A stretch of 8,828 nt of DNA from Chitinispirillaceae bacterium (GTDB lineage: Bacteria > Fibrobacterota > Chitinivibrionia > Chitinivibrionales > Chitinispirillaceae), in assembly GCA_016932075.1 (NCBI GenBank), contig JAFGDP010000036.1, positions 1-8,828 of the forward strand, read 5' to 3'. Numbering within the stretch: position 1 is the first letter of the stretch; each line of letters begins with the position of its first letter. Of this stretch, positions 6,241-8,828 are shown piece by piece. A program made the position numbers and the translations under genes. Below the pieces are notes generated by a model. The model saw only the letters and a program-made list of their open reading frames with translations. It was not told the DNA's origin and made no database searches.

Positions 6241-6330
6241 CCGCTCACCTCCTTCACCATTGGCGCGTATGTGCAGGTGTTTGAGGCGGGGGAGATGGTG
6301 AGGAAGGATAGAGTATTAATAGTGAAGTAG
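6241..6330 (+). pseudogene. Remnant of a second sorting-domain gene (last 29 codons plus stop)
   Basis: The translation PLTSFTIGAYVQVFEAG, then EMVRKDRVLIVK and a TAG stop, matches the C-terminal end of the large plus-strand protein (ASFTTGAYVQVFEAG, RKDRIMVVK). Twenty-seven bases are identical between 4909-4935 and 6265-6291; outside that stretch the copies differ clearly. Upstream of about 6229 the frame loses all similarity and there is no start codon or ribosome-binding site. It is therefore the surviving 3' tip of a paralogous gene, cut off on the side of the ATPase cassette. A recent tandem duplication is less likely because of the divergence. Confidence 0.7.
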
Positions 6331-6433
6331 CAAGTCGATAGCGGCCGGCGGCGAGCGGAAAGGGCCCTTCTCAATACCATCGGTTTCTCTTCCTTGTTGA
6401 AATCACCCGCGCTGTTTCTCCGGAATATTTCCC

Positions 6434-6462
6434 TTGCGTTTCCAGCGTACATGGTGTATCAT
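6434..6462 (+). promoter_or_regulatory. Predicted promoter of the second AbiE operon
   Basis: TTGCGT (6434-6439), a 17-base spacer and TATCAT (6457-6462, five of six consensus bases) predict a start near 6469, at the edge of the inverted repeat that follows. Confidence 0.5.
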
Positions 6463-6469
6463 ATTTCTC

Positions 6470-6493
6470 GAAAGTGCTAAATACAGCACTTTC
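6470..6493 (+). promoter_or_regulatory. Inverted-repeat operator candidate of the second AbiE operon
   Basis: Arms GAAAGTGCT (6470-6478) and AGCACTTTC (6485-6493) are exact reverse complements around AAATAC. The repeat sits between the predicted promoter and the ribosome-binding site. AbiEi proteins that have been studied repress their operon by binding inverted repeats in the promoter region, so this is the likely binding site. Confidence 0.7.
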
Positions 6494-6503
6494 AAGGAAT
6501 ATC

Positions 6504-7121
6504 ATGCGATTTCTTGACTTCAAAGAGCAGCTGAAAAGTTTCACCGTCTTTTCCCTGGCCGACATCCGCATGGCGGACGGGTCGTTCCACCGCCGGAGGC
6601 TTAACGAGTGGCAGGACAAGGGATATATACGGAAGGTCGTAAGGGGGTATTATGTTTTTTCCGATGTAAACCTTTCCGAACCTGCGCTCTACGAAATCGC
6701 CAATCGTATTTACGCCCCGTCGTACGTTTCTTTCGAAACCGCGCTGGCGTACTACGGCCTCATTCCGGAAAGCGTGTGCGGGATCGTTTCGGCGTCAACG
6801 AGGAAAACCGCCCGCTTCCCGACGGATGCCGGCAGTTTTTCGTACCGGACGATACTGCGGCGGGCATTTTCCGGTTATACGGTCGAAACATACGGGCACG
6901 GGCGTTTTGCCGTCGCGGAAGCTGAAAAGGCCGTGGTTGATTTTCTGTATCTGCATCCCGGCGCGGCGCCCGACGGGGATTTCACGGCGCTGCGTCTCAA
7001 CAAGGAGATATTTCATTCAAAAGTTGACAAAATAAAACTGGAAGAGTTCGCCGGACGGTTCAACCAGAAGGCGCTCGTAAAAAGGGTAAAAGGACTGCTG
7101 AGGTTCATGGACAATGCTTGA
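6504..7121 (+). CDS. AbiEi-like antitoxin and regulator (second pair)
   Basis: A 205-residue protein with an N-terminal winged helix (about residues 1-52, ending in GYIRKVVRGYYVFSD). The domain typical of AbiEi-type antitoxins follows: YEIANRIYAPSYVSFETALA, YYGLIPE, and the AEAEKAVVDFLYL block near residues 140-155. The start at ATG 6504 has AAGGA five bases upstream; a GTG at 6474 in the same frame lies inside the operator repeat and is rejected. The gene overlaps the toxin by eight bases, which points to translational coupling and tight stoichiometry. It is clearly a different branch from the first AbiEi of this window, with little sequence in common outside the wing and the EKA/EKS block. 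Confidence 0.88.
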   Translation: MRFLDFKEQLKSFTVFSLADIRMADGSFHRRRLNEWQDKGYIRKVVRGYYVFSDVNLSEPALYEIANRIYAPSYVSFETALAYYGLIPESVCGIVSASTRKTARFPTDAGSFSYRTILRRAFSGYTVETYGHGRFAVAEAEKAVVDFLYLHPGAAPDGDFTALRLNKEIFHSKVDKIKLEEFAGRFNQKALVKRVKGLLRFMDNA

Positions 7122-7887
7122 TCTCGCGCACATCGAATCGTTTTATCCCCCCGTGCTGAGGCCGTTCAAGCGGAACCTCCTGCGCGAATATCTGCAGTAT
7201 AAGATACTCGAGCAGATTTTCAGCTCGCCCTGGGCCGGGAAACTGGCGTTCATGGGAGGGACGGCAATACATTTGATACACGGAAATACACGGTTTTCCG
7301 AGGAGCTTGATTTTGACAATCGCGGTATGGACGGCGCTTCTTTCCGTGAACTCGGCGCTTTTCTCGTCAAGGCGCTTGCACGGCAGGGATATGACGCGGA
7401 CGTCAAGGCAGTGGTGAAATCGGCATTCCATCTTCATGTGCGGTTCCTGCGCGTTCTTTTCGATACCGGGATTTCCAGGCACCGGGACGAGGTACTGATC
7501 GTCCAGGTTGACGCCGAACCGCAGAATTACTCCTATGTTCCGGAGAAGGTGCTTTTGAGCAGGTTCGACGTTTTCACCAGGGTCGCTGCTGTTCCCGCGG
7601 GGCTCCTTGTCGCCCAGAAAATCACGTGTCTTTTCACCCGGAAGCGACCGCTCGGACGCGATGCCTATGATATCGTGTATCTTATGGGAAAGGCTGTTCC
7701 GGACATGGCCTATCTGCGCCTGAAACTCGGGATCGTTGATAAGGCCGATTTGAAAGCGAAACTCCTGGGGCGATGCGCGGAAATCGATTTCAGGCAGTGC
7801 GCTCGAGACGTCGGGCCGTTTCTGTTCACCCCTGAAGACTCGAAAAAGGTGGAGCGGTTCGCCGAATGGGTAACAACGGTTTTTTAA
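7114..7887 (+). CDS. AbiEii-like nucleotidyltransferase toxin (second pair)
   Basis: A 257-residue nucleotidyltransferase-fold protein. Motif I is FMGGTAIHLIHGNTRFSEEL followed by DFD (residues 46-68), motif II is VQVDAEP with D133, motif III is AQKITCLFTRKR with K169, and motif IV is GRDAYD with D183 and D186. The usual SED(L/I)D of this branch reads SEELD, so the first metal-binding Asp is a Glu (E64) while D66 remains; D66-F-D68 might act instead. Other motifs are intact. The ATG at 7114 lies inside the last codons of the antitoxin gene. It is shorter than the first AbiEii here and belongs to a different subgroup. Known relatives inhibit growth by nucleotide transfer, in some cases to tRNA; the target here is unknown. 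Confidence 0.9.
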   Translation: MLDLAHIESFYPPVLRPFKRNLLREYLQYKILEQIFSSPWAGKLAFMGGTAIHLIHGNTRFSEELDFDNRGMDGASFRELGAFLVKALARQGYDADVKAVVKSAFHLHVRFLRVLFDTGISRHRDEVLIVQVDAEPQNYSYVPEKVLLSRFDVFTRVAAVPAGLLVAQKITCLFTRKRPLGRDAYDIVYLMGKAVPDMAYLRLKLGIVDKADLKAKLLGRCAEIDFRQCARDVGPFLFTPEDSKKVERFAEWVTTVF

Positions 7888-8051
7888 TCCCCGATCTTCG
7901 CCGCTTTCACAGGTACGGTTGACGACGGCGGATGCGATATGGTTTTCCGCCCTGTGCCCGGCCGTCCAGAAAAGATTATATTTACTGAAAGTCTGTTTCT
8001 CGGTATCACTCCTGCTGGCCGGGAAGTCTAATAGCATAAAGAGAGGAACGT

Positions 8052-8828
8052 ATGAAAAAAATCCTTCTGTCCTGTGTGCTTGCCGCCATGGCGTTCAATC
8101 TGCATGCCGGGAAAACCATAACCGTCCCGAAGGACGCCAAGAGCATTGAGGCCGGGCTCGAGCTCGCGCAGGAGGGCGACACGGTCTTTGTCCTCAACGG
8201 CGTCTACAAGGAAAAGATCGTGCTGAAGGAAAAGGTCGCGCTCATCGGCGAATCCGTTGCCGGCACCGTGATCCGCGGCAAGGGCAGGGGAGCCCTCGTG
8301 AGGGGCGCGGACCGGGCGGTCCTGCGGAACTTTACTATAGAGAACGGCGGCAAGGGGATCCTGTGCGAGAACGTCACCATGACCATCGAGCACAACTGCG
8401 TCTGCGGCAACAGGTCGAGCGGCATCCATTGCCTGGTCACGCTGCCCATGATCCGCAACAACGTGGTGTTCCGGAACCGGGAGACCGGCATCTTCTGCGA
8501 GACCGTGCGGAGCCTCAAGACGCTCATCGAGCACAATGTGGTCGGCGAAAACGGCTACTGCGGCATACTGCTGGCGGGAAACAGCGAGGTGCTGGTGCAG
8601 AACAACGTCTTTTCGCGCAACAAGCAGTTCGGCATCTGGGTGAACGAAGGGGCGCGGCGCAGCCGCATCGTCCACAACGACTTCTACATGAACCGGAACA
8701 ACTACAACAACTACGCCCAGGTGGACCGGTCGAACCTCGGCATCGACCCGGGGTATCCCGAAGGCATGTTCGGGCTCAAGGGCGTTTCGCCGGCCGGGCT
8801 TTTCACCGTTGCGGTCAAGGAGCTCGCC
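8052..8828 (+). CDS. Secreted right-handed parallel beta-helix protein (cut by window edge)
   Basis: The first 259 residues of an exported protein. The ATG at 8052 follows AGAGG by five bases. A short signal peptide (MKKILLSCVLAAMAFNLHAG, likely cut after HA) leads into TITVPKDAKSIEAGLELAQE and GDTVFVLNGVYKEKIVLKEK, the opening of DUF1565/NosD-like pectin-lyase-fold proteins. From about residue 80 short coils of 22-25 residues repeat with Asn ladders: EHNCVCGN, RNNVVFRN, EHNVVGEN, VQNNVFSRN, VHNDFYMN. No lyase catalytic residues can be recognised. It may bind or process polysaccharide, or be purely structural. GC is higher than in the accessory block to the left, suggesting a return to resident sequence. 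The 3' end is outside the window. Confidence 0.85.
   Translation, partial: MKKILLSCVLAAMAFNLHAGKTITVPKDAKSIEAGLELAQEGDTVFVLNGVYKEKIVLKEKVALIGESVAGTVIRGKGRGALVRGADRAVLRNFTIENGGKGILCENVTMTIEHNCVCGNRSSGIHCLVTLPMIRNNVVFRNRETGIFCETVRSLKTLIEHNVVGENGYCGILLAGNSEVLVQNNVFSRNKQFGIWVNEGARRSRIVHNDFYMNRNNYNNYAQVDRSNLGIDPGYPEGMFGLKGVSPAGLFTVAVKELA

Noticed and set aside
4909..6291. The 27-base direct repeats as att sites of an integrated element.
   Set aside because: The match lies within homologous coding sequence for a sorting domain and similarity continues in protein beyond it; no integrase or transposase is present between the copies.
7105..8037. A 310-codon open frame on the minus strand opposite the second AbiEii.
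   Set aside because: It lies antisense to a gene with clear catalytic motifs, matches no recognisable family, and has no ribosome-binding site; it is a shadow of GC-rich codon use.
8028..8675. A 215-codon minus-strand open frame opposite the beta-helix gene.
   Set aside because: His/Asp/Val-rich low-complexity translation is the mirror of the repeated Asn coils on the plus strand; the plus-strand frame has signal peptide and ribosome-binding site.

Overview
The window looks like a chromosomal piece of a Gram-negative bacterium, probably from the Fibrobacterota-Chlorobiota-Bacteroidota side of the tree. The basis is a secreted beta-propeller/FN3 protein ending in a type IX-secretion-like C-terminal sorting domain, sigma70-like promoters and a moderately high GC content. 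The taxonomic call is an inference and is weak below superphylum level.

Layout. (1) 1-496, minus strand: the 5' end of ilvB (acetolactate synthase large subunit). It is preceded by what reads as a complete ribosome-mediated attenuator: promoter, a 35-codon leader peptide rich in Val/Leu/Ile, an antiterminator pairing and an intrinsic terminator. (2) 612-2143, minus strand: a type IV toxin-antitoxin pair of the AbiE family, AbiEi first and AbiEii second. (3) 2280-4974, plus strand: a large secreted protein (signal peptide, about seven propeller-like repeats, four FN3 domains, C-terminal sorting domain). It is split by an in-frame TAA and by a frame change at a run of eleven G, where local GC also jumps. 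(4) 5004-6140, minus strand: an AAA ATPase with a DUF4143 C-terminal region. A 26-base near-palindrome overlaps its stop codon and a perfect 28-bp palindrome lies just upstream of its start. (5) 6241-6330, plus strand: a 30-codon remnant of a second sorting domain, like the end of gene (3). (6) 6504-7887, plus strand: a second AbiEi/AbiEii pair, unlike the first, with an inverted-repeat operator candidate. (7) 8052 to the right edge, plus strand: a secreted right-handed beta-helix protein, cut by the window.

Working together. The core function visible is branched-chain amino acid synthesis, controlled by attenuation. Between ilvB and the beta-helix gene lies an accessory block: two toxin-antitoxin operons, one palindrome-controlled ATPase cassette and a damaged or phase-variable surface protein. 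The three accessory transcription units each show an inverted repeat at or just after the predicted transcription start, which suggests autoregulation. The gaps at 497-611, 6331-6433 and 7888-8051 hold nothing further that I can support.
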